Assembly: GCF_029227915.1 (NCBI RefSeq)
Contig: NC_079882.1
Span: forward strand, 7,502,001-7,566,000
Reading direction: 5' to 3'
Source: Hydractinia symbiolongicarpus
Taxonomy: Eukaryota > Cnidaria > Hydrozoa > Anthoathecata > Hydractiniidae
Length of the DNA: 64,000 nt
A model generated the notes under the pieces. It was not told the origin of the DNA, made no database searches, and saw only the letters and a program-made list of their open reading frames with translations. Shown here piece by piece: positions 1 through 11,221 of this stretch. Made by a program: the position numbers and the translations under genes. Each line of letters opens with the position of its first letter. The stretch's first letter is position 1.

Positions 1-1140
1 GCATGCCTGGACAACACAAAAACATTGAATACTGACCAGACAATTTTTTTATAAAATGAGCTCTATATAGAAAAAAGGCAGTAAAAAACACAATGAAAAA
101 GATTTCGCACATCTCATATGTGTGAAACGTACACTAGTAGTGGACGTTAAATTAGAATAAATAAATAAATATTAAATCATGATGTACACCTTGAGAAAAA
201 ACAATGTATATACATCAATGCATTAAATTGAAAGATTTTTTTGTTTGATTTTTTAGGTCTTCTTGTCATGGAATGCAAATCCAACCACAATATGTGTGGT
301 ATATACAAATCAAATATACTGACTAAAAGGAGTCTGTGCACACACCACCCAAATAGACTTTTTAGAATTTTTACATTTTCCATGTTAAGCCTCTTTGGCA
401 CTAACAACTTAGTTGCAAAGCAAAGATATGTTGGAACTTGTTGAAATATTTTCATGAAAAACGATAGCCCACCTCTCCCACATGGCACTTATATACCACA
501 CTTACAGGTTACTGAGCAATGTGCAATCAGGTTTAAAAGTTTGCTTGATAAGATTTCGCAGTTTTATTCTGATTTTATAGCATTTTACTGCGTCTTATTA
601 CTAATTCCTATTTATGGCACGCCAAAGGAACTTTATTACTATTTTTTGATTACAAAACTATCTGGCTATTATAATACTATCTTGCTTTTATATTATTTTT
701 CACAATTACAATACTAGATAACTTGGCATTATAATATCTTAGTATTTCATATATAATATCATTGGTCATCACTTCTGACAACAAAATAGCCCTGGTGGCA
801 AAGTTGTTATTGTACTCAAATGAAAGGAATTTCTTGGAAACAAAACTTTGGGATTTGCAGATTTAATAACTTTTCACCAAACTCAATTCTCGCAAAACGA
901 ATAATTTCACCAAATTCAAATCCCACAAAAAATAAAAATGATTCCACCCCATCAAAGTATACTAGGCCAACATCAAAAACATGTTACGCAGCCTATGTTA
1001 AAATGTACTCAAAGAGGACTTTATATTAAGAATTACGTTAAGACTTTTTTTTTCGCTATGCCTAGTTTTTTATTGGTGTTTTATCTTGAGAAAAATTATG
1101 TTAAAACTTTTTTTTTGCCATGCCTAGGTCAATGTTTTAT
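1..1140. other. Non-genic stretch, no supported gene
   Basis: AT-rich DNA with only short open frames lacking recognisable domains. A roughly 35-bp sequence around 1029-1064 recurs imperfectly at 1094-1128 (an aattacgttaagac-type start, a T run, then an atgcctag end), so a local duplication of about 65 bp sits just before the SINE-like head. A loose match to the dispersed agccctgg...aag repeat end is at about 788. Confidence 0.5.
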
Positions 1141-1149
1141 TCACCAATC

Positions 1150-1260
1150 GTGGTGCCATAGATTAGTGGTTATAGCTCTCGTACTCTGTGCGGGAGACCG
1201 GTGTTCGATTCTTCTTCACAGCGATTTAACATGGGCGAGTGAATGTTTATTTATTTCTTA
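1150..1260 (+). mobile_element. tRNA-derived SINE head (or tRNA pseudogene)
   Basis: The stretch 1150-1222 looks like an internal RNA polymerase III promoter of the tRNA type. There is an A-box-like element at about 1159-1169 (tagattagtgg) and a good B box at about 1202-1212 with the core gttcgattc, at a normal A-to-B distance. The arms do not fold into a clean functional tRNA, and an AT-rich body follows to about 1260. A SINE head is the best reading; a decayed tRNA gene is the alternative. Confidence 0.55.
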
Positions 1261-1329
1261 TTTAAAGTAATGTTTTTACAGGATGACTTATTTAGTATGA
1301 AGTATAAAAATACATTCTGTACTGTTACC

Positions 1330-2160
1330 ATAGCCCCGGGTTAACCCAAGCCATGTGAGGGAAATCGGTGAGATGGCTTCATGTGTGGGCTGTTGGATGT
1401 TGTCAAGAGTTGTTTAATAGAGCGCAGGCCCTAATTGGGTCTGCTGCGTAGCTCAAAATGAGCAGTAAATACTCTAGGACTCTCCATCAAGAAGAGGGTG
1501 CAGATAAGCCGCAAACGCCCGCATATATAAGGGCGAGTTCGGGCAACTTTTCGAATTAAATTGACGGTTGTCCTCCGAAACCGCCCGCACTTGCCCGGAA
1601 CGCCCGAACTCGCCCGGAACATTCCCGAAATGCAACACCTTGTAACATAAACATGGCGGATGTCAGTTGAAAGAAGGCGCTTGAAGAGAAAGGAGGTTAT
1701 AAAGTTTATATATAAGTTATTTATCAAGAAAATCTTATCAAAAACCATAAAAACAGTTCTTTTGAGAACTTAGCTACCATATAGTTAGTTAATTTTAATT
1801 TTTATACTTTTTTAAATAATTCTTCGAGAGTCATTTATGGCGAATCTTTTTTTTTTTCGGGCATTGTTCAGGACTATGCGGGTTTTTTCAGGCAAATACC
1901 TGAATTTTTTTTAAAACGCCGAACTCGCCAGAAAACGCCCGCACTTTTTACGGCGTATGCGGCTTATATTGGCACCCTCGTCCATCAAGCCATGCCCCCT
2001 CCTGGAATAGACAGGGTATATTCCTCGATATTAGTGAGGCTAGCCATGGAAAATACGCACATCTATTTACCAAAGTCCAAAGAAAATGCCAATCACAGCC
2101 TGCCTGGTCAGCTATTATATTAGCGTTCATAATCCAGTCACCACGACATAATAGGGGCAA
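1330..2160. repeat. Older repeat-like segment interrupted by a MITE
   Basis: Sequence of higher GC than its surroundings flanks the MITE at 1492-1980. If the MITE and one copy of its target duplication are removed, the flanks join without a gap. This suggests an older unit into which the MITE inserted. I cannot see its termini or class and find no protein homology in its open frames. Confidence 0.3.
1492..1980. mobile_element. Mutator-like MITE with 9-bp target-site duplication
   Basis: A 489-bp non-coding element lies between two perfect 9-bp direct repeats, tccatcaag at 1483-1491 and 1981-1989. Its ends are imperfect inverted repeats: the left end reads gagggtgcagataagccgc and the reverse complement of the right end reads gagggtgccaatataagccgc with small gaps. 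A 9-bp duplication is typical of Mutator-like elements. The interior carries repeated cgcccg/cgaactcgcc motifs and no transposase. It is probably non-autonomous; the Mutator-type relic at 17.2-18.2 kb shows the superfamily is present, but nothing links the two directly. Confidence 0.8.
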
Positions 2161-3300
2161 AAGACATAATCAGGCTATGCATGGAAAAATCTCATACTGA
2201 CTACCAAGTTTGAAAAAAATCAACCCAAAACACATAGCTATAGCTAAACACTTATGCATCTGGGTAGCTACAAAAAACAACCTGTAGTAGATAAAGCCAG
2301 CTAGCTAGGCCAGTAGATTAGCTATATAATAGCTAACTTTTCTTTCTGTTTGTGCTAGCTTAGCAGCTATAGTTACGATCAGTCAGCATGTAAACTATCG
2401 TCATATTTACGGTTTAAAACCTGCGACTGTATAAAAGTACTTGATAAAAAATTAAGATCACTTATTATGCAATGAGCATTTTTCACCAACAATTCCATTC
2501 CCGGAAGTCAGATTTAATAAAAACAATAAATAAGAACGAAAATGTCTACCATCTTGATGGCTTGTTGATGATTCAAAACCTCCGCTGTATTTAACGGAAC
2601 AGATTTTAGGGAACCATTTTTGGCCAGCAGAGGGTCGAAAATTTTGCGAATTCTTTCCCTTTTTGGCTTTTTTAATATAGGAGAAGACAAAAATCCATGG
2701 ACAAGAGGGCGGTATTTAACACAAAAATCTTTCGAGTATTAATAAAAATTTGGGTATTTGACGTAAGTAAATTTTCCGTTAAAACGTTTTTTGCAACACA
2801 CAAGAATTTCCTAGGAAGAAATACTACTTCATATGTTTTAGATGTTTTTTTAAATATACAGTAAAATTATCTCCCCTACTACCGAGCTCTTTTTAAGAAG
2901 CTCCGATACAGGAATGATAGCAAAATGTCTTTTTCGTTCTTTTTTGAGAGAGAGAATTGTAGAATTTAAATATTTTTTATATAAAGGAGAATTTAGATAA
3001 TTCATTAAAACTTAACGGATAAGTTAATAATAAGAATGAATATTTGAAGTAGCATGCCCCGAACCAGTTTGCTTTTAGTTAGCATTTAGGATTCTTTTTA
3101 CTGCGGGCCTTAACATAAGAAACATAACAGAAGAAAATAAATACAACGTACTGACAACGATTGTGTTCATACACATAGTATTATAAGTCTCTGTATTGTT
3201 CGAAGTTAGCGGAAATATATATATGTTGCAAAACGTATTATAATGTATTTAAATAATTAGCAAATACCGCCTAATTAAATAAATACAACAGCGCTGATGT
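2161..3300. other. Non-genic stretch, nothing recognised
   Basis: AT-rich DNA with no open frame of note, no recognised repeat family and no clear splice or promoter architecture. It may include the distal upstream region of the gene at 5.3 kb. Confidence 0.5.
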
Positions 3301-3483
3301 GACATTGTTATTTAATGCGGGATTATCACGCAAGATATAAATGCTCAAGTGAGAAACAGTTATTGCCGTGTGCAAAAATGTTAGCATCGTCTAGAGACGG
3401 AACGTATTTGTTGCATTGTTCTTTAATTGCAGGTTGTTACGTTGACAACGATTTCTTACCCGATAAAGGCGCTTACTTATCCT

Positions 3484-3588
3484 ACCTCGTTCCCAGAGCT
3501 TTTCTCCGCCCATGATGTTTGTCGGGACGGCTATTACGAAGTCGTCAGAATATCATAGGCGCAAAATAGCCCTGGGAACAAGGTTGCT
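3484..3588. mobile_element. Short inverted-repeat element (about 105 bp MITE)
   Basis: The left end cctcgttcccagagc at about 3484 is matched by the inverse of gccctgggaacaagg at about 3573-3587, giving a 15-bp terminal inverted repeat with two differences. The interior is too short to code. Single copies of similar ends recur elsewhere in the window (about 16425, 35431 and 60053), so this is a dispersed family. I see no certain target duplication. The short open frames at 3315-3515 and 3621-3863 around it have no recognisable domain. Confidence 0.6.
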
Positions 3589-3599
3589 GCTAACTCATC

Positions 3600-5340
3600 T
3601 GAATTCCCCGCAGCCAGTGGGTGCGTAAGCGTTGCTTTCACAAATGCGTGGGTTTGGTAAGCAAATTTTACATTGCTCTAGTCGACCTTTCTAACACATC
3701 CGCTTTGCGGAACTATCCACGTCCGGACCCCAAGGATCCCGAATACAGAAGACTTAAAAATGAGTGTATGAACACCCGAAACGTTGTCAATACGTTAGTA
3801 TATGTTTTGAAAACGCACGCAAAATTTCACAAGGAATTGAATTTATTCTCTACACTTTTGTAAGGAGGCTAGAATTCATAGCTTTAACTGGCCTGATGTA
3901 TTTAAAAACTGCTTTAAGTCAAAAAAGCCGTGCAAGTAGAGCAACTAGAGAATTGAAACCGGTACTATTTTCATGCTGTGTATGATAAAAAATACACTTG
4001 TATAGTTTTCTAGTCAAAACTTGATTAAAAATCTGAATGTAAATTAAGACTGAGAATGTTAAATACTTTTTAGGAGGATAAAAAAAAATCTCTTTTCTCT
4101 TCAATGTAAAGAAAGAAAAAATTCTTAACGAATAAAAAACATCTTAGGGAATATTGTTTTACATAACGCCACTTGAGAAGTGTGAATAGTGGTGTTACAG
4201 TGTTTGAATAGCTTGACAGGTGTCTTGCTAGTTACAATAACATTGTTACTAAGTTATCTAACAATTCTTTCAACATTGAGAGTTAAAGAATGCATTAATC
4301 TCAAGCAATGATTATTGAGGAAAATTTAGTAGTAGCTATTCGAATAAAATTCGAACTTATGAAAATTAATTTTTCTAATGTGTTACGCCAAGAATGTCAA
4401 CACAATTCAACATAATAATTTCAAAAACTGCAATATTTCTAATGAAACACTTTTCATTTCCCCATATTTTGTTGAGACAATCACAGGTACGCTATTTGTT
4501 GTAATTGAAGACGGGTAAGTTGTGATTGAAATAATACTTTAGAATAAGAGCGTAGCTAGGTTAAAATGGCTTGTGGCGTAGTCTTACAAAATTCAGAAAA
4601 TGGCGCAGAAAAAGTAACGCACTGATATATGTATGTTTGCTCTCGCTCTCTCTATCCCATTCATGTCTTCAATGTCAAAGAGAGAATTCTTTCTTCAGAT
4701 TTTTTTTCAAGAAAATTTTGGAAGTTTTGACGAATCCTTGGCGTTGGGAATTAGTAATTGACAGACAGCAACATTGTTGGCATTTTAGCTTTGTCAGCAA
4801 TTATCAGAGCCCAAATTTAAAATAAGGCTTTGATAAATGAGTGCAAAATGTTTATAGATTTATCATTATAATTTACTGCATTTCTGACTGAAGTTCAAGA
4901 GGACTGCTTTTTTAATAAACAAGCAAAGATAGATTTTTTTGCACGCTTCATAGCGCTATAACAAGTTCCCTGAAATTTCACTGCGGCTTCTTACCCTTGC
5001 TTTTGCTAAAATGGCAGCAGCTGATCTAATCAGGCGTAAATAATTGACTAGATATGGCAGAAAACAAAAACTTTTGCAAGAATGCAAATCATATTGCGCA
5101 TAATTTACGCAGTTATGCTGAACATATATATCTGCAAACTTGAAAACATCTTAATGCTTATGAATTATTAATAAGTATTTTTAACGCTTGATTGAGTTTC
5201 AGTTGAAAATAAAACCTCTACTTCCTATTAATAGTGCTGAACTACATAAAAAAGCGATCAAGAGATTAAAGAAAAATAGAGCTGGGCAGGACCCCAGGAA
5301 CACTTTCAGGTTACCATTTTTCTGCAGAATTTTCTGCAGC
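3600..5340. other. Upstream region of the M13 gene, no supported coding
   Basis: The segment 3600-3990 is somewhat GC-richer and has short overlapping frames, none with recognisable domains. The rest is AT-rich. No TATA box can be assigned with confidence to the downstream gene, and an untranslated first exon could lie here unseen. Confidence 0.4.
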
Positions 5341-5344
5341 AAAT

Positions 5345-8300
5345 ATGATGGAAGAATGGGACGTTGATCGGTACGAATCGTCACAATCTTGTGCAAAAAA
5401 TGGAAAGGAACGAAAGAGCAAAACCAATGTTGGTTCATGGTCGATTTTTATGACCGGTTTGATAGCAATTCTAGCATTTGGTGGTATTATATTTATATTT
5501 CGAACAGACTCAAGAGAAAGTAGTTTTGATGAGCTGGTCACTACTGGAGGTGCTGTAAGAAGAAGTGTAGACATGACTGTTAAAGTTGAAGATAACAAAT
5601 TGAAAGAATGCGACACAAAAGCCTGTCGCAAGTTGAAAAAATATATTGAAAATTCTATGAATAAAACTGTAGATCCATGTTCTAATTTCTACCAGTATGC
5701 TTGTGGAGGTTGGATAAAACGTAATCCTATCCCAACAACCAGTTCCACATTTTCAACATTCTCAAAACTAAATCAAAAAGTTGAAATTATATTACATAAA
5801 ATCTTGAACAGTTCTACCGAAGAGAAAGGCACAATAAGGAAGGTAAAACAGTTCTACGATTCTTGTATGAATCAGAAAAAGATTAATAAAAGAGGGAAAA
5901 AACCAATGATGGATTTGATTGAGTATTTAAACGGATGGAGTTTAGGTGGTGGTGACAGCTGGGATAAAGAATCATGGGAAATGGAAGACATATTGTTGAA
6001 AATCCACACTGAATTCACATCGTCTGGAGGTCCATTGTTTTCAGTTCATGTTAGTGACGATCCAAAACACAGCAATAAGCATATTCTCGAGGTATACCCA
6101 TAATATATCTTTTCTTGTTATTTACAAGCCTTTTACTGTTCTTAGAGTCTAATTCTTCATAACTTTCACTTTATTGTAATTAGGTCGATCAAGCAGGACC
6201 CAGTTTACCAAGAGAAATTTATTTATCCACTGATGGAACTAAGTTAAAGGTAGGAAACATACCAAAACATTATATAACCAACTGAAAATAACGTCAGTTA
6301 TTTTCAAGTCTTTTTGAAGAACAAAGCATCTACAATCGGTAACAGAAATTTGGCATTTGGGGGCATTTTCAAAGTTGCGAAATACCATCAACTCGCCAAT
6401 GCTCCATTAAATTATTGAGAAAAATTATTGAAATATTATCAAATTATTGAGAAAAAGCGTCATGGTGATGTCAGCTGTAATTTTATAAGCAAATATTAAT
6501 TCGGCTAAAATTACTACTTGTGGAAACGGACTTTGAAATTTGTGATGTGTCAAATTTTTTTTCACCGATTGTAGAATGAAAGTTTCTTGCGTAACTGTAT
6601 CTTTTCGATGTTTGATTTACTGTAGACATTGAGAGCGTACACCGAGTATTTAGAAGATGTGGCGAAGTTACTTGGCGCCAAAGGAGACATAAAGAAAGCC
6701 GCAAATGAAACCGTTGAATTTGAAAAAAGGTTGGCTGAGGTAAGTTACTTGTTATGTTCATCATTCTTATTTTTACTTTCATGTGTCAAACAGATAGCTA
6801 ATAGCAAAAAGTTACGTTCATGATTTTTGTGGGGTTATCAATGTTTTAACAGGCTCCTATCTATCCTTCTAGCTCCTATACAGTAAAATCAAAAGATTTT
6901 TGAGCCAATATATTCAAATTTCCAAAAGTTTCCCGTAACCTAAAAGTTTAATTTAAAAACCATCTTGTATGTCCCTTTTGATGGCACATATAAATAGTCT
7001 GTTCTTGTAATTAGATAAGTGTTGCTGATGATGTAAAGCAGGAATCGTGGTTCCATAGAATGACTTTGCAAGAGCTTGAACAAGAAGTACCACAGGTTTG
7101 TAACAATTTTATTCACACCAAAATAACTTTAATTAATTTTTATTAATATCGCGATTAGTTTTTTTTTTCGTATAACATAATACGATTAAATATGTTTAAT
7201 ATAGCTGGTTGTAGAGTTAAAAAGACAAAAGTTTTACATGAAATAAGATTTGAGTTACACGCCCATCTTTTTGCAAATTGAATTTTAATTTAGTTTCCCT
7301 GGTTCAAATACATAAACGAAATATTCGAAGGAAGAACAAAAATATCAAAAGAGGAGAATATAATCGTACCTTCAATTCCATATCTGCAGAAAATGATGAA
7401 AGTTGTCAACGAAACGTCTAAAGAGTAAGTATTTGATCTGTCTATTTTGTTTTGACCACGTTTAAGTCTTGTTTAATACATTCTTTCTCGGAAAGTCGTG
7501 CAGTTTCGGAAAAAAAGGATTTCACAAGTTTGTTGTGTAGGGCGTTCTCCCTTAAAATGGTAACCAAAAAAAGGGTTAACCTCAATAATGGCATAGTTTT
7601 TACATACTCGACTTAAAAATAAAAAGCTAAAATCCGACTACAACATAACTAGGTCCCATATTATGATTTTATTTGATGCGATCTACTTGCATTGACTAGT
7701 TAGGCTAGTTGCGCACCAAAATTACTATCGAAGAGGATGATATGTGTGAGTTCCAACGTAGGTATTTTGACCTGACTGCGACACAAATTGGCGTACGTGG
7801 CGGAGTCTAAGGATTAAATAAAAAAATAAATTTAAAGAATGGTCTTATATTTGATTTCACCATATTTAAATAAAATTGATATACTAAACATGAACTTATA
7901 GTTGAGCATATATATTTGTTTGCAGGACTTTATCAAATTACATAGTGTGGAGTGTCATCCAAGATGAAGTTCCCTATCTTTCGCAAGAGTTTCTTGATGT
8001 GAGAATGCATTACAAGGAAAAAGTGTTGGGATCAAAAGGTTTGAGAAAAAGATGGAAGACCTGTGTGTCATACACAAACGAATATTTGGGAGAGGTCCTT
8101 GGGAAGCTATATAAGAAAAACAACTTTAAAGATGGCGTGAAAGTTACAGTGCGTACATTTTGTTTATCGTTCCATTACCAATGCATTTAGACTCTTGATG
8201 AAGTGAATCTTACCAAAAATAAATGTCGCATGTTTTAGGTGGAGGAAATGATAAAGAACATTCGAAATGCTTTTAAGGACAATGTCAAGACATTGACATG

Positions 8301-11221
8301 GATGGATGAAAAAACAAAAGAAAAAGTAGAAGAAAAAGTAAGATCATAAATAATATAACATGGCAATAAACGGAATAAGTCAAGGAAAACTGTTTAATAA
8401 GAAAATTCCAACATTACTTAATCTTCTTTAACTTTCCAGGCGGCAGCAATGAAAGATCAGGTTGGATATCCACCATATATCTTCAACGAAACAAGATTTA
8501 GCACAAAATACAAGAATGTATGTAATTTTGTGATTTTATACCTAAAAATTGGACCATGATGAGCCAGATGTATATACATGTATATAAACTATACAAGTAT
8601 TGACACTTCAAAATAATTGTCTGATGTTTATTTTTCTAGTTAACCATCAAATCAGACGATTTGTTCCAAAATAGAATCAATATCATTATATTCGCTCACA
8701 ACCGCATGTTAAATAAAATTAGAAAGAAAGTCGACAAAACTGAGTAAGTTATTCAACTCTTGTCGTTGGAAAAATGATATCTATGAGAGAAGACAATTCA
8801 CTATCCTCTGTTTTTTAGATGGCCAATGGACCCACAAACTATAAATGCAATGTACAGCTTTAATCAGAACGGCATGAGTAAGTGATATATTTGACATTAC
8901 AACTGCAGTGTATTGATATGTTGATGTCCGCGCGCCTTATACAAAAAAGTTTAAACAAATATGAAAATTTGCGAAAATGCTGTAGCTAGGTCTGTATCAA
9001 TAAACGAAAGAACGCAAAAAAGTTGTTCTATTCATTGGAAGGATTTATAGTCTGGTCCTTGTAAAAAATGCCAATACAATAATATAATTTTTATACCGTC
9101 ATGAAAAATTTCTTTTTTTAGTTATTCCTGCAGGCATATTGCAGCCACCTTTTTTCCATGGCGAAAAAATGTCTGTGTAAGTTATTATCTATATTATAAT
9201 ACCCGTATACGTCTGTCTGTCTGTCTGTCACGCAAAATGGTAGCTCAGCTGCGCAAGTAGCGAGACGCACGTGATGCGGTATAAAAAGGACGGGCGAACC
9301 CGTGGATATTTCCACGGGCTAACGACTAGTTTTTTAGATTTTTTTAGCTGCTATTTTACATTTCATTATAATTGTAACTTGGATAATTGAACGAAGCTAA
9401 ATTCCCACCCACAATAACCTTTACCATTATCCAATTTTAATCTATTCCACCTTTCATCTTTTAGCGCTATGCTCTATGGTGCTATTGGCTCAATCCTTGG
9501 TCATGAGTTAACCCACGGTTTTGACAACACTGGTCGAAAGTTCAATAAGCACGGAGAATTGCGTAAGCAATGGTGGACGAACAGCTCATTAGCAGCCTTT
9601 ACTAAACGATCGCAGTGCATGATTGATCAATACAATAAGTATAAAGTTCGAGGCTTGTATCAAGTAAGTTAATCAGACTATCTGGTTTTTGTTTAGAAAT
9701 GGGTTAAACATAAATTTATGACTTTTTTACCTTTAACGCAAACATAATTAATGGCCGTTTTGTAATTTTAAATTTTTAACAAAACAAAAGTTAGCCTCTC
9801 AAACTAATGCCAGTAAGAAGCTCGAGGTTTCAACAAAAACACTTCAAATTGATTTTAGCACCGTTCTTTTTCTGTTTCTCAATAAAACAGCCATATGATT
9901 GAAGTATATAGCTTCCGGTTGTCAGAATAACGGTATTTTGTAGCTGTTTTGTTAGAAAGGCAAATCGTGGCAAACTTTATTGGTTAAGTCAAAGGCACAT
10001 AAGATGAAATAAATTTTGTTTGAGTGAGGTATATAGCTGCTAAAGTTTTTGTAAATATTTTTTTTTGCCTTTTGCCTAGATCAATGGTAAACTGACACTT
10101 GGTGAAAATATTGCTGACAATGGAGGATTTAAGACAGCCTTAAGGGTAATTATGTCACCAGTATATACCTTTCGTCATTCATTCCCAGAAATGTCTTCAG
10201 TGCCTGGAGCAAAAACGTTTAGTTGCAAAGTGAATATTAAACTCTTTCTTACAAAATCCGATTAAATTTTTAAATTTTATTTTAGGCTTACTATGATTGG
10301 TTAGATCGAAGTGACGATGGAGATAAAACCATCAAAGGATTAGATTTTACACACGAACAACTTTTCCATGTATCTTTTGCGCAAGTAAGCAATAAAATTT
10401 TTTTTATCGCTGTTAATGTTTTTGTTGCTGACGATGATGCATTTTCAAAATTCCGTTGTTTGCTTTATCATTTTTTAGGCATACTGCAGCAACAGCCGAC
10501 CAAATGAACAATATTTAGCTACTTTAAACGATAGACATTCCGAAGAAGAATTTAGGTATTTTTTTCTACATTAGCATACCGGCGTGATAAAATATTTCAT
10601 TTTTATTAAGCACCATTCCTCCACCTCACTGAATGTATCGAGAATTTCCCGCAATCGGGTAGCTAAAACTGTCGATATGCAGATCTTATTGCGTAGATGT
10701 TTTTTCAGAAGCTTTATGCGATCAGGTTGTCTGTCGGAGTCATGGTTTTCTTAATTTTTCCTGGCATTTCTTACCAGTCTTCTCTGATACTCTCGTATAT
10801 TTGATTGTATTACATGAAGCGTTTCTTTGATTTTTTTCCATATTTTTTTGTAAAAGTATGTGAATTCCTGATCTGCAGAAAAGATGGTAATGTTTCTACC
10901 TTGTTGGTGACTACTTCGGGCGCAGTGAAAAAAAAATCTAACTTGAGTGTATTAAATTTTGCGCAATAGCGATATAAACGTATTTCTCGCGTCGGCAAGA
11001 TAATAGTAAAACTATGACAAAAAATAACCAGATGCATCCATTAGTACAAATGAAACAATGAGAATCTCCCCATTACTTATTATACTCGCATTATTTTCTG
11101 TAGGGTTATTGGTACGCTTTCTAATTCAAAAGAATTTGCAAGAGCATTTAACTGCAAAGTAGGAAGTCGAATGAACCCAAAAAAGAAATGTTCCGTTTGG
11201 GTCAACGAGAAAAGTGTTTGA
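5345..11221 (+). CDS. M13 (neprilysin/ECE-type) zinc metallopeptidase, 16 exons
   Basis: Type II membrane endopeptidase of the M13 family, which trims extracellular peptides. Exons: 5345-6091, 6184-6249, 6626-6739, 7015-7095, 7294-7424, 7926-8148, 8239-8337, 8440-8517, 8640-8743, 8819-8877, 9122-9176, 9465-9663, 10080-10145, 10286-10384, 10479-10555, 11104-11221. All joins have GT/AG ends and compatible phases and give about 771 aa, normal for the family. A cytoplasmic tail is followed by one membrane span (about residues 32-52) and the conserved cysteine start ([13 protein letters not shown], 111-123). Then come NAMY (557-560, family consensus NAxY), [10 protein letters not shown], the zinc motif HELTH (599-603; DNA 9502-9516) and ENIAD (661-665), which supplies the third ligand. 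The C-terminal CSVW is followed by six extra residues. All catalytic residues are present. Whether it is nearer to neprilysin or ECE, and its substrate, cannot be told by eye. Confidence 0.96.
9188..9329 (+). mobile_element. Mini-Helitron (non-autonomous) in an M13 intron
   Basis: A 142-bp element starts with TC (tctatattataatacccg) and ends in CTAG. A 7-bp perfect hairpin (cccgtgg 9299-9305, ccacggg 9312-9318) lies 11 bp before the end. It is inserted between A and T without target duplication. This is the Helitron layout: 5' TC, a subterminal hairpin, 3' CTRR and A|T insertion. It also holds a gtct repeat at about 9210-9228. It lies within intron 11 of the peptidase gene and does not disturb the splice sites. 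Confidence 0.75.

Noticed and set aside
1431-1748. Minus-strand frame of 105 codons
   Set aside because: It lies mostly inside the Mutator-like MITE and reads through its GC-rich repeats.
3315-3985. Overlapping short frames in a GC-richer patch
   Set aside because: No domain, inconsistent frames, and one overlaps an inverted-repeat element.
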